Source: Adiantum capillus-veneris (taxonomy: Eukaryota > Streptophyta > Polypodiopsida > Polypodiales > Pteridaceae). Taken from it: DNA of 64,000 bases. Positions within the stretch are counted from its first letter, which is position 1. Every line of letters starts with the position of its first letter. Below are positions 19,812 to 31,860 of this stretch, piece after piece. A program made the translations under genes and the position numbers. Under the pieces are notes generated by a model that made no database searches, was not told the origin of the DNA, and worked only from the letters and a program-made list of their open reading frames with translations. The stretch spans positions 92,995,912 through 93,059,911 of the forward strand of contig CM043963.1 of NCBI GenBank assembly GCA_014529385.2. Reading direction: 5' to 3'.

Positions 19812-22789
19812 CCACACACACACACACACACACACGCACACACACACACACACAATCTATGGAACACATACTGACAAACATACTGGGATATCACACACCC
19901 ACGCCTACATGGTCAACCCCTTGGTATATGTTCGACAGTTTATGCCCCAATTTTTAGATCGGCTCCTTGTTTGCCATACTCGACTCAATGCTTGCATATT
20001 TAAGGTATAAACACATCGTTCGACACGCACACACACACACATACGCACTCAATACATGGAACACATGATGCATGGCATCAAACACTTGATGATATTAAGG
20101 ACATACAACCACACAACACACACGGGCTAACATATTAACAAGACGTAAGTTTTACTAACAGGTTTTTAATAAAAATGACACAGGCAACAACATCATTGGC
20201 AGAGGAGTGATAGAAAGACGGACGCATACAAAACGGGCAAGATGATGGATTTTTCAAGCCAACCCCCCCCCCCCCCCCCCCCTTTTTTTGTTTTATTCTG
20301 GCATCGACAAGCCAATTACTTTGTACCTGTTCTCCAGATGCATGTTAGCATCCTTGAATTTATCAAATTTTTGTAAATGTGCACTCTATGGTAAGTAACG
20401 CATGCGTTTATCGAGGTCTCACTGGCATTGTGGCTTCCAAATCTCAAGTAATCGGTTTTTCTAACAATCGGAACACCTACAAATTTAACAATATTATTTA
20501 ACAGTTCATTTATGTGAAAGCTTCTTACCTACTGTAGTGTCAAAGTGGTAACTGGCCATTATACATAAAAAAGAAGTTTTTTTGAAAATAAAGGCTTAAC
20601 AGCTTGCATAAGCCATACTTGCTAAAAATAGGGATAGGCATAATTGAGGCGTCGATTGCCAGCCCTGGCAAAACTACGTTGCAGATGGCGTTGAAAAAAT
20701 ACGCCTTTAAGGCACTGCATGGAGTTCCCTATAAAGCAAGGGCATCACAAGGCTTACTAAAGCACATTTGGCAGTTATACACATATACTACACACAGAGC
20801 ACCACACACACTGTAGCGAAATTGCCATTGGCAATCGTCCGGCAAGTCACGGCACACAGTGTTGCATACAAGGTGAAAGGCTTGGGTTTGCGGAATCGCT
20901 ACACCATCAAGCCGCACAAGGCATCGTCTTCTCCCACACACAAGCACAACTCGCAGGCTGTAGTTGAATACAATACAGAGAGGGTAAAAACTTTTTTCTT
21001 TATAATTGTCTTTTAAAGTGCATAGCATTACTCTATCTTGAAACACCATCTATTTATAATTTCTCACAAAGGGTGTACTCAGATATAGGTACACACATAA
21101 AAAAGTAAGATAGTACGTTATTATAAGCTAAATATTAAGTTTCAAGCTCTAGAACTGAGACATACCTACGTTCATGAAATCTGGGTGGGCATAGGCAGGT
21201 TATGCTTACATATACATGCATAGTATAGCAATAGAAGGTCTCACTTATAGTTTTTGAACAAATGTAGACGACCCATATTCATGTAAATGGTACGCAATCG
21301 GCACAAAATGAATGCATTGACAGTACACGCTCTTGTATTGGCATACTTGTGCATACGGTTTGGCATTCATAAGCACAATTAAGCAACATATTGGCATGTA
21401 AACCGGGTATATAATATACCCAAGTTAAAGGATGTATCGTCGGACTAATATTTGTACACAAAATTATGTGACAATGGAAGGTAACGGTTTCAAGGAGTGC
21501 ACTACCTTGAGCATTAAAAGGAAAAAGGAGCGCTACAGATGTCTACTGCAAGTAACAACCAAGTGAAGTGATACAGAAAGCCTTGAGTACAGTTGTCTTT
21601 TTAATGCTTATGTTAAAAGCAAATGCTTATTTTTTCCTTATCTGTTTTCCTTTTAAGTACTATCTGGCATAAAGAGGTATCAATAATTTGAATGAGGGTT
21701 TAGGACAACCTCATACGAAGACAAGTGTCATTGTGTAAAGACGGTTTTTTTGGGAAAATAGAAGGATGGAACAAGCAAAATTCTGCCAAAAGTTTCACGA
21801 AATAGATAGTAGTATATGCTTACTTTTAAACCATAGAGAGAAAAGCTGCCCCTAAGGCAACATCTAGTATATAAGAATGCTAAACTCTGGGAATTGGTAC
21901 AGAAAGCCTTGGATATATAATTTTTTGTAAGAAAGGATGTTAAAACGAAAGATTTTTTCCTTATTTGCTTTTCTTTATGATTAATATCTAGCAAAAAAAT
22001 GGATCAATGATTTGATTGAAGGTATAAGACACCTCTTGTGAGGACAGATGTCACTTTTGGAATATGGTTTTTTTAATAAAATAAACGGTTTTACAAATAA
22101 AATGCTGCTGAAATTTTCACAAAATCAGATATACTTATAGATTAGAATGCTTACTTATAAACCATAAAGATAGGGCTGCCCCTATGGCAACACATAGTAT
22201 AGTATCTAAGAATGCTAAACTCATATGTATAATCATTGATGACAAACAGGGGTATAGGCAGACAACTAGGATGAACATCACTTGAGATATATTCAAGCTA
22301 CAAGGATTCGGGACAAGCTCATGGCAGCACATAAAGGGAAAAACAAAACCAAGCCATTAGCAATTAGAGACCCCATCTCCAAGCCTTGTAAACCTATAAG
22401 AACTTTCACAAACCGTAATCGACCATACTTACATAGACGAGCAAAAGAAAACATAACATATAACTAGGAGTAGGGTTGGGCTTCAGGGTGTGACAACGAT
22501 AACAAGCAGTGGGGATTTCTTGATATACCTGTCACCCATTTAGTGCAAATTAATTCTTATTGATTGTACTTGTGGTTGTTTGGCAGGTAAAGATCCCTGC
22601 TTTCATCTGATAGGAGTTCCGGCTTAAAGCTCCTACTTTTTTTTATGTATGGAAGTATCTTGTAACAAGTTTTATATCAGAAATTTCTACTTTTCTTTGT
22701 TGTAACCATATGATAAGTGCAAACAGTATTTAAGTTCTCTCAGTATATGATTCTAAGTGATGGGATTTTTCAATCAAACACACACACAC
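19812..22789 (+). repeat. Long direct repeat, right copy
   Basis: Collinear with 12735-16666, from the (CA)n-AATCTATGG start to AATCAAACACACAC. The left-copy interval of about 15433-16386 is missing. The junction falls at CAAGCAGTGG/GGATT, with AGTGG shared by both breakpoints, so short-homology deletion is likely. It therefore has no TATA-box segment. No supported genes. Confidence 0.85.
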
Positions 22790-25445
22790 TTGGTCACAGC
22801 ATTTGACCTGGATAGCATCTGTGGGGCTCGGATAATGTTCTGAATCACTATTTCTAGCCACAATATATGACTTCCAACCTGTTGCACTCAAACTATTTTT
22901 GAGTTGTGGCTTTAGGGGATGTTTACCTTATGCTTTACATATTGAATTACTGCCTTAGGGCTGAGGTTGCTCTCGCAACTCATCTCGAGGGAGTTGTTGA
23001 CTATCACTGTATCATCCAATTTTATGAACTTGTGTGGATAAATTGAGTTGCTGCCTTATAAGAGATTACCATGTGCTATACAACTGCTAGCTTTTTTATG
23101 TGGATCACATTGGTTGAAATTAGAGCTATTTACCAACCTTCCCAGCATCTTTTTTTTGGGCTACCCTATGGGTACTACCCCCTAATCTATCTCTTACCTG
23201 TTTTTAGCTAAAACCTATTCTTTGGCCTCTTAAGAACTTGGGCGGCTTTCGACTTCATTGATTCTACTTGGTTTTCATCAAGCTGTCGCGACTCTCATAC
23301 TGCATCGCGGTCCCGGATCTCTTTGGGGATTGCCTATGTTGCGGAATCTTACATTCACTTTGGATCTGAACCAGGCAGCTATCACATTAATGAGTGCAGT
23401 ATATGATCCTCCTTGGTGCTTCAAAACCATGTATAAAGAGGTGAGGGATCTTCTGCTCCCTCACTTAGACTTAGTTGATTTTTCTCTTTGAGAGAGAGTG
23501 AGAGGAAGGAATGGTGCTTGTTCGGTTGATTCATCTCTTGAATACATGGTGTTGGACACCCGTGCCTCACAGGTTGGGACCGTTTTGAATCTGATGGCTT
23601 TTTAAGCTGTAGTACATATGAATTCTTTCATTTGTAGTTGCTGGGTTGCATTGGCTGGTTTGTCTGATTGCTGGGTTTCGCTTCATTGGTGTGCACCCGC
23701 TGAGATACTCTGAGTTACACTGTTGTTTGTACCTACTTATGTTTCTAGCATATACAGAGCTGGGTTGATATAATTGATCTTTGCAAAAGGATAATGATGG
23801 GGTTTTTTTGTGCTTTTGCTACCTTAGTTTGGTATCTTGATTGGGAGAAGAATGTTGTGACTTATGGAAAAGGAAAAAAAAACTTCACCTGTTGCTTGGT
23901 CATCTGGCATAAAATGGTTCCTCACTTACATCTTGTGATGATACTAAACTTAAATTAAATTCTGGTCTTTTACTGCCTGCTCTGACTCAATGGAACCTTC
24001 AGCATTAATCAATACACATCATTAGGGTTTTTCTTTTTGCCTGTTATTGAATACATACACTCACTCTATTTTTTAATTGCTTGACATAAAAAAGGCATAA
24101 AATTGTTAGGTTACTGGAATATGGGATACTGGCTATGCTGCCATATTTTGCCTGGAACTGACTACATACTCACTTAATCCTCTGCTACTACTGAGCTAGA
24201 ATATGACATCAAATACTTTTTTGGTTCTTTTAAATCAGATGGTGAGTATATGGGCTGAATGGCGGTGGTGATATTGGTTATGCATGGATTTTTTGGTTAC
24301 TAGAATGCTGCCATATTCTGATAGTTTTAGTTACATTCAAATGGAGATCTGGCCTAGTCTAACTAGTTTTACACAAACTTTATATCTTCGGCTTAATCTT
24401 GGGTGTGATTGGACATTAGCCGGATCTGGTTTTCCATTATACTGATCTGGTATGGGAAAACTAAGCTTTAGAAATGGATAATGATTGGGTTCTTTTGGCT
24501 ACCATAGTTTGGTATGGTATTGAGAGAATTATGTTGTGACTTACAAAGCTTCTAAACTTTACATGATGCTTGGTTATCTGGCATAGATCTGGTTCTTTAC
24601 TTACATCTTGTGATGAAGCTAAACATAAAATAAATTCGGATTTTTTCTCTAAATAAATGGAACCTTCTGGAATGCCAGGCTCTGCTCTTGTCTAGGTTTG
24701 ATGAAACTATGCTGGGAAAATTTGGAGATTTAAAACTGCTACTGATGATTAATTTGTTTATGCTGTTGGATAAACCTGCCTATTACGATTTGGCGGGCCT
24801 AGTGAATTGCATTACATTCTTTTGGTTTTTACCAAGTCTTAGGATAGGGCTTGCTTGGTCAAAACATAATCCTAGGAGCTTCTGGCTTTGAAGGGCTTGG
24901 CATCGGATACATTTTAAGGATGATATTACTTAACTAAGCTTTGCTTGCATGCTGTTTACTTAATGATTAGTCAACATTTAAAAAAAAGAAATTAATGGAT
25001 ATGATATAATAAGAAGCTAATTGTATGTGTAGCTATAACATGATGGAGACTTTAAATATGCAGGACAATAGTTAGTCTAAATTTTTTTATGTTTGACATG
25101 GATAACAATTGATAGATTCCTTGAAGCCTACCATACGTAACCAAGTCTAACATATCTATTGTCTTGACTACATGGATGCGGGTGATAATTCTATCTTGGC
25201 TTAAAGAGGTTTAGCTTGCTACAGTCCAACTTTGGAAACATTTAATGATGCAATTGGGATAGATTTTGATACCTTTGTACAGATTCCCTTGGAATATTAC
25301 TTCATTCTTACTATATTGTACAGTTATGATTCAAAGACTGTATTGTTTTTGTACTTATCTTTGCCTTGACATCATTAGCCACTCGTCTTTTTTAACATCT
25401 TGTTCATTGGTGTGTTATTTATTTAGTTTAATAGCTACACACACC
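22789..25445 (+). repeat. ~2.66-kb direct repeat, copy 1
   Basis: Runs from TTGGTCACAGCATTTGACCTGG, after a (CA)n tract, to TTTAGTTTAATAGCTACACACAC. Copy 2 at 26080-28743 has the same ends and is collinear with scattered differences. It contains conserved block B at 25095. No gene is supported. By analogy with the PLE-B flanks I infer a pseudo-LTR of a PLE-A-like family. Confidence 0.85.
25095..25186 (+). repeat. Conserved block, copy B
   Basis: GACATGGATAACAATTGATAG...TTGTCTTG...ATGGATGCGGGTGAT. Very close to copy C. The CCTAC/GCGGG arms pair less well than in copies A, C and D. Confidence 0.7.
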
Positions 25446-26079
25446 CCTAAACACCAGGCCCTCCTAGGCAACTGGGAGAACCGGGATGCTGGCTTTAGAT
25501 ATGTTTTTGTCTGTAGGCTTTGAGTGACGCACTGTCTTTAAATCCTTAACTGGTCGACAGGTGTTAGGTGGTCTCTCCATGACTATAGACTGGATTCCTT
25601 CTCACGACTATTATAGTCTTTATGGCTCATTCGTTTTTAAGCAGCAGGCTAATCCAATTCTACTTACCTATGCTTTGGCAAATTGTTTTCTTGACAATTA
25701 CAGGTACATGCTACTCATATGTTGACTCTTTGGAACAAGATGACTTGCCTTATGTTTTTCTTCCAACAGCTACTCAATGACAACCATACTTATTGCAAAC
25801 TGACTGACAAAGCCTTAAAACTCCTACAAGAGTAATGTCTTCCTTGAGGACTTTGTCTGTTATTATACAAACATTTCTTCCCTTTTGAGGGTCACTCTTA
25901 TTTTTCTATGCTGTTGAAATTAAAAATCTCATCTTTCTGGTGAGGCAGTAGGCCCATACACAATGGGCCTACTACCAAGACCCATTGTGAATGGCGCCTG
26001 GGTTAGGGCGGGTACACACACACACACACACACTTTGTCACAGCAGCTGACCATAGTTACACACACACACACACACACA
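25446..26079 (+). other. Spacer between the two 2.66-kb repeats
   Basis: No intact gene. A stretch reading QLLNDNHTYCKLTDKALKLLQE (about 25770-25832) is vaguely like the segment before the RT core of Penelope-like elements (L-N-D...TY..L), so it may be a decayed ORF remnant; confidence is low. It also has a palindrome at 25948-25972 and a (CA)n-CTTTGTCACAGCAGCTGACC stub at 26016-26053 that looks like a ~25-bp false start of the next repeat unit. Confidence 0.35.
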
Positions 26080-28743
26080 CTTGGTCACATCATTTGACCT
26101 GGATAGCATCTATGGGGCTCGGATGATGTTCTGAATCACTATTTATGGCCACAATATATGACTTCCAACCTGTTGCACTCAAAACTATTTTTGAGTTGTG
26201 GCTTTAGGGGATGTTTACCTTATGCTTTACATATAATATTATTGCCTTAGGGTTGTGGTTGCTCTAGCACCTCATATGGAGGGAGTTGTTGACTATCACT
26301 GTATCATCAAATTTTATGAACTAGTGTGAGTTGCTGCCTTATAAGAGATTACCCTGTGCTATACAACTGCTAGCTTTTTCATGTGGATCACATCGGTTGA
26401 AATTAGAGCTATTTACCAACCTTCCCAACATCTTTTTTTTGGGCTACCCTATGGGTACTACCCCCTAATATATCTCTTACTTGTTTTTAGCTAAAACCTA
26501 TTCTTTGGCCTTTTAACAACTTGGGCGGCTTTCGAGTTCATTAATTCTACTTGGTTTTCATCAAGCTGTCGCGGCTCTCATACTGCATCGCGGCCACGGA
26601 TCTCTTTGGGGATTGCCTCTGTTGCGGAATCTTACATTCACTCTGGCTCTAAACTAGGCAGTTATCACATTAATGAGTGCAGTATATGATCCTCCTTGGT
26701 GCTTCAAAACCATGTATAAAGAGGTGAGGGATCTTTTGCTCCCTCACTTAGACTTAGTTGATTTTTCTCTTTGAGAGAGAGTGAGAGGAAGGAATGGTGC
26801 TTGTTCTGCTGGTTCATCTCTTGAATACATGGTGTTGGATGCCCGATGCCTCACATGTTGGGACCGTTTTGAATCTGATGGCTTTTTAAGCTGTAGTACA
26901 TATCAATTCTTTCATTTGTAGTTGCTGGGTTGCATCTGTCTAACTATTGGGTTTTGCTTCATTGGTGTGCACCCACTGAGATAATCTGAGTTACATTGTT
27001 GTTTGTACCTACTTTTGTTTCGAGCATATACAAAGATGGGTTGATATAATTGATCTTTGCAAAAGGATAATGATGGGGTGTTTTTTGTGCTTTTGCTACC
27101 TTAGTTTGGTATCTTGATTGGGAGAAGAATGTTGTGACTTATGGAAAAGGAAAAAAAACTTCACCTATTGCTTGGTCATCTGGCATAAAACTGGTTCCTC
27201 ACTTACATCTTGCGATGATACTAAACTTAAATTAAATTCTGGTCTTTTATTGCCTGCTCTGACTTAATGGAACCTTCGACATTAATCAATACACATCATT
27301 AGGGTTTTTCTTTTTTCCTGTTATTGATTACATACTCTCTCTAATTTTTAATTGCTTGAAATAAAAAAGGCATAAATTGTTAGGTTACTAGAATGTGGGA
27401 TACTGGCTATGTTGCCATATTCTGTTAAAGTTTTTTCACCTCAACATAGGATGTTGTTTGGCTCTTGCCTGGAACTGACTGCATACTCACTTAATCCTCT
27501 GCTACTGAGCTAGAACATGACATCAAATACTTTTTTGGTTCTTTTAAATCAGATGGTGAGTATAAGGGCTAAATGCCGATGGTGATACTGGTTATGCATG
27601 GATTTTCTGGTTACTAGAATGCTGCCATATTCTGATAGTTTTAGTTACATTCAAATGGAGATGCGGCCTAGTCTAACTGGTTTCACACAAACTTTATATC
27701 TTCGGCTTAATCTTGGGTGTGATTGGACATTAGCCAGATCTAGTTTTCCAATATACTGATCTGGTTTGGGAAAACTAAGCTTTAGAAATGGATAATGATT
27801 GGGTTCCTTTGGCTACCATAGTTTGGTATGGTATTGAGAGAATTATGTTGTGACTTACAAAGCTTCTAAACTTTACCTGATGCTTGGTTATCTTGCATAG
27901 ATCTGGTTCTTTACTTACATCTTGTGATGAAGCTAAACATAAAATAAATTCGGGTTTTTTCTCTAAATTAATGGAAACTTCTGGAATGCCAGGCTCTGCT
28001 ATGGTCCAGGTTTGATGAAACTATGCTGGGAAAATTTGGAGATTTAAAACTGCTAATGATGATTATTTTGTTTATGCTGTTGGATAAACGTGCCTATTAC
28101 GATTTGGCGAGACTAGTAATTGCATTACATTCTTCTGGTTTTTACCAAGTCTCAGGATAGGGCTTGCTTGGTCAAAACATAATCCTAGGTGCTTCTGCCT
28201 TTGAAGGGCTTGACATCGGATACATTTTAAGGATGATATTACTTAACTAAGCTTTGTTTGCATGTTGTTTACTTAATGATTAGTCGACATTAAAGAAAAG
28301 AAATTAATGGATATGATATAATAAGAAGCTAATTGTATGCGTAGCTATAACATGATGGAGACTTTAAATATGCAGGACTGTAGTTAGTCTAAAACTTTTT
28401 AAGTTTGACATGGATAACAACTGATAGATTCCTTGAAGCCTGCCATACGTAGCCAAGTCTAACATATCTATTGTCTTGACTATATGGATGCAGGTGAGAA
28501 TTCTATCTTGGCTTAAAGAGGTTTAGCTTGCTGTAGTTCGACTTTGGAAACATTTAATGATGCAATTGGGATAGCTTTTGATACCTTTGAATGTTACTTC
28601 ATTCTTACTATATTGTACAATTATGATTCAAAGACTGGATTGTTTCTGTACTTATCTTTGCCTTGACATCTTTAGCCAGTCGTCTTTATGAACATCTTGT
28701 TCATTGGTGTGTTATTTATTTAGTTTAATAGCTACACACACAC
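26080..28743 (+). repeat. ~2.66-kb direct repeat, copy 2
   Basis: Starts TTGGTCACATCATTTGACCTGG after (CA)n and ends TTTAGTTTAATAGCTACACACACACAC. Collinear with 22789-25445, including conserved block C at 28407. Indels are small (for example the loss of 'ggattcccttggaatatt' relative to copy 1 near 28590). Confidence 0.85.
28407..28498 (+). repeat. Conserved block, copy C
   Basis: GACATGGATAACAACTGATAG, then CCTGC (28439-28443), then TTGTCTTG, then ATGGATGCAGGTGAG. CCTGC pairs with GCAGG (28490-28494). Confidence 0.7.
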
Positions 28744-30254
28744 ACTATAATGTACTGGAATAAGTTCACTCTCTCACATCCCTTGAGTTTTTTCTCTCTC
28801 TCTCTCCCCCCCCCCCAATTGGTATTGAAAAGCTCTCTCTGCTCTGATAAATGATTTCCTTATTGTGGGACTATGCCCTTACATATTCAAAGCGTGAATT
28901 TATTGAGATCATTATATGGGGAAGGCGGCCTCGACTACTACGCTCTTCTACTCTCTGGACTGCGCAGACTATGGCAATCGCATGATGAATATGGGATTCT
29001 CACAGCAAGGGACGGCCAGACACATTCATCGCCATTCCTTTGGATGCGTGCACACATGCCTATTTAAGCAGAGGTGAGGGCACACCTTGGCCCTCACATA
29101 GCCTTGGTTTAGGTTCTTTCTCTCTCTACTGTGTATCGTTTTGATTTCGCTGAGCGATGGAGCTTGCTGCTCAAACATCTCAGGTGCTTTTGTTCTACCA
29201 GTTTTTGTCTATTTCGGTTGTGGTAATAAGCATGGTTGGCTTTGATTATGAGCCAGTTGGTATTGAAATGGTTAAAAGTCTTGAATTTTACTACTGTACC
29301 GAGCAAGTTTAGCATTATGCCTTGTTACCTCTTATGCCTGTAAAAAAAAGAGGGGGGACTGAGGTGGTGTTAGACACATGCATAGACTGTTTTTTTGCCA
29401 CCAGGTGGTTGTATTGGCTTTTTCTCAAGCTGTTGCAGGTGTTGTTGTGACTGGTTGTTATGGCTCTATTTTCAACCATTACAGGATTTGCGCTATTGGT
29501 TGTAGCAGTAGCGACTGTGCGCATATTAGATGTTACATGGGTTCGGTTCCTTGCCGCTGCAGGACATTAATTTAATCTCGCCATTTAGTCGCATAACATG
29601 TTGCAAGGATTGCAAAATTGGAAGTTAATTGGGTTTTGTTATTTTGGTTTGATAACTAGGCTTCAGACCAGTCTCGCCTTTATATGAAGCAATTGGTTGG
29701 GGTGTTATTTCATCTAGTACCTTTGGTTATGGGATATGTAAAGTCTCATACTCAGGCAGGGCCGGACACTACTGTTCTTAAAAGCTGCTAATGACTTATG
29801 GATATCTTGGGATTATGAAGGTAAGTATATGGCCAGTTTTGTTTCGGCTTGGGTATAGCTTCCAAGCTATTGCTCTTAAAATTGAGGTTCCACTTTAAGA
29901 AAAAGGGAGTCTTGCTACTCTACTGACTGGTTATACTAGTGTCTTATTGGCTATAAAAAATGAGGTAGTTAGCACCCTCATCTGATACCTTTGGTCGACA
30001 AAAAGTAGTCGGATTTCACATCTCTTTGTCTAAAGAGATACCTTTGATACCAGGGGATTACTAATTTTGAAGGTAAGTATATGGTTGCTTTTTTGCCTTA
30101 AGCATAGCTACTGAGCTATGGCTCTTGAAATAGTTTGACTTTTGATGAACTTCACCATTTAGAAAGTAGACAGTAAAGTAAGAAGAAAGACTGCTAACAT
30201 ACCAGTTCTAATGAATAAACTAGCTTGTCTAAAGTAATTAAAACTTATAAGATG

Positions 30255-30347
30255 GACATGGATAACAACTGATATGGTCCATTGATACCTGTAAAACACA
30301 TCCAAGGCTGACTGAATTGTTGTCTTGTTTGGATGGATGCAGGTAAG
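30255..30347 (+). repeat. Conserved block, copy D
   Basis: GACATGGATAACAACTGATATGG...ATTGTTGTCTTG...ATGGATGCAGGTAAG. Pairing is extended here: ACCTG (30287-30291) with CAGGT (30340-30344), and CATCCAA (30299-30305) with TTGGATG (30329-30335). Confidence 0.65.
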
Positions 30348-30595
30348 GACTCTATCTTATCTTGGAGGGTTTTCTTTTCTTTGGCAAGCTACCCACTTTA
30401 ATGAAGCACTCACTGAGGACCGGGGAAGTTCATTTACTACTTACTTAACTGGAAGAGGATCTCTTTCCAACAATCATTGTACCTAAATAATTCTAATACT
30501 AAGTTATTTTTGTACTTATCTGTTCATTGTTCCCTGGCTAGATGTCTTTTGAATGTAAAAATTCAATTATGTCTTATTAGTTAAGATTTAAACAG

Positions 30596-30598
<3 letters not shown>

Positions 30599-30643
<45 letters not shown>
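30599..30643. repeat. (CA)n microsatellite
   Basis: A pure CA run that closes the third repeat unit after AACAGCTA. Confidence 0.95.
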
Positions 30644-30646
<3 letters not shown>

Positions 30647-31387
30647 ACTAGGATTGTTTCATGCTACAAGTTTGCATCTTCTAATCCCTTTTGCCTTGGA
30701 CCTCAGCTCATGTCCTTCTCCTATGATACCTACCCTTGTCTTGAACCTACTTGTGTGCCTTTACCTTTGGCATTGATGTTCGTCTTCATATGAGAGACAG
30801 ACCTTGATTTATTTTGTTTTCTCCTACTATCCATAGGGTCCTATTTGATTTGGCCTTTGTCTTGATTGTGTGTTGCTTTTCTTGGGTTCGGTCATACCAA
30901 AATATGATTGATTGGTCATTTTCAATACCAAGATTACCTAAGAATGTGGTGGCTTAGAAGTAGGGTGGATGAACATGTCATGTGAGAAGTGGGAGGACCA
31001 AGTAGCAAAGCTTGATTGAGGAACAAAAAAAGAATCTAAGGGTGCATGTTTAAGTGAAAAAGGTAATCTCATTGGCCTTTTCAAATCAAACCTCTTACGA
31101 TCTAGAGGTGTAAATATCCACCTCTCACTATCTACTAGCACACTCATAGGAAGGGGAATAGAACACCCCAAAAAAGAACTCTTCGAAGAGTTGTGAATTC
31201 TTATATTTCTAATGTTAAGATATAAGATATGTACAAGTATGTCTCCCAAAAGTACAAGTATGTACAAGTAATGAACACCTCGAAAAAAACTCTTCAAAGA
31301 GTTGTGCATACTTACATTTGTAATGTTATGTACAAGTATTCCTATCGAAAGTGTGATTTAGGACTACCTTAGGCTCAAGATCCCTAT
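30644..31387. other. Anonymous region with a short tandem duplication
   Basis: No gene supported. Two related segments at about 31160-31250 and 31272-31345 carry GAACACC..GAAAAAA-type sequence, the palindrome AACTCTTCGAAGAGTT (31177-31192) or AACTCTTCAAAGAGTT (31288-31303), and ATGTACAAGTAT. Confidence 0.6.
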
Positions 31388-31594
31388 CTATAATAGTGAG
31401 AATGGCACTGAAGCCATGAATTCCTTTGTCATAGAAAACCAGCTTCTTTTATAAAGCTTGGCACCAAAATGATCTTCTTGGATATCATAAAAATTAATGT
31501 TCTTCTCTCTCCTTGCCGCATCCCAGAAAATGATTTTCTTTCTACTTAACTTAATGCCCTTCACATTCCATGATTGTATAGTTGATTCCTCCAT
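31388..31594 (-). pseudogene. LINE endonuclease, N-terminal fragment (inverted)
   Basis: On the minus strand it reads STIQSWNVKGIKLSRKK, then WDAARREK, then DIQEDHF. This is the start of an APE-type endonuclease of plant LINEs (usual form ISWNxRGL...R...I...LQET), with the Asn of SWN expected to bind metal. It is 5'-truncated close to 31595. The next part of the same domain lies on the opposite strand immediately downstream. Confidence 0.65.
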
Positions 31595-31860
31595 TACTAC
31601 AAGAGCGAAAAAAACTCCTCCACTATTATAAATGTGTATGGTCCCTGCAATGCCGACAAGGAGAAAGCCAAACTATGGGTGGATCTTAGAGACTCCCCAA
31701 TCTCCTATTGAGGGATATTGGTGCCTCATGGGGGATATTAATGTAATGGAGTCTAGAAAAGACAAGAGTGGACCATCTAGTTTTTTAACAAGATCAAAAA
31801 AGTTAAATGGGGAAGCATGTACAAGAAATGGGAAATGGAGGACCCCTAGTCTATAGGTCC
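31595..31860 (+). pseudogene. LINE endonuclease, middle fragment
   Basis: On the plus strand it reads STIINVYGPCNADKEKAKLW (from about 31616), then WCLMGDINVMESRKDKSG. NVYGP and the GDxN motif are hallmarks of the APE endonuclease. It lacks frame continuity between the two motifs and no RT domain follows. With 31388-31594 it forms a head-to-head pair, the structure left by twin-primed LINE insertion. Confidence 0.65.

Larger units (their letters stand above)
28744..30643 (+). repeat. Diverged third unit of the (CA)n-bounded repeat family
   Basis: No gene recognised. Its 3' part follows the same order as the 2.66-kb repeats: conserved block D at 30255, TTTTTGTACTTATCTG at about 30515, TTTAAACAGCTACACAC at the end. 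The 5' part is distinct and contains a TATTTAAG box at 29061-29068 followed by GAGGTGAGGGCACACC. It is therefore a related but separate family member. Confidence 0.55.

Noticed and set aside
28407..28498. Hammerhead ribozyme in the conserved block
   Set aside because: The CUGAUGA and GAAA core is absent in all four copies (CTGATAG or CTGGGAT instead). I therefore do not call it a hammerhead.
28873..29067. 64-codon ORF in a more GC-rich segment
   Set aside because: Short, no homologue recognised, and it overlaps a possible promoter (TATTTAAG at 29061). Not supported as a gene.
30938..31309. 123-codon minus-strand ORF
   Set aside because: Spans the short duplication with the palindrome, has no recognisable domain, and its composition is like the surrounding noncoding DNA.
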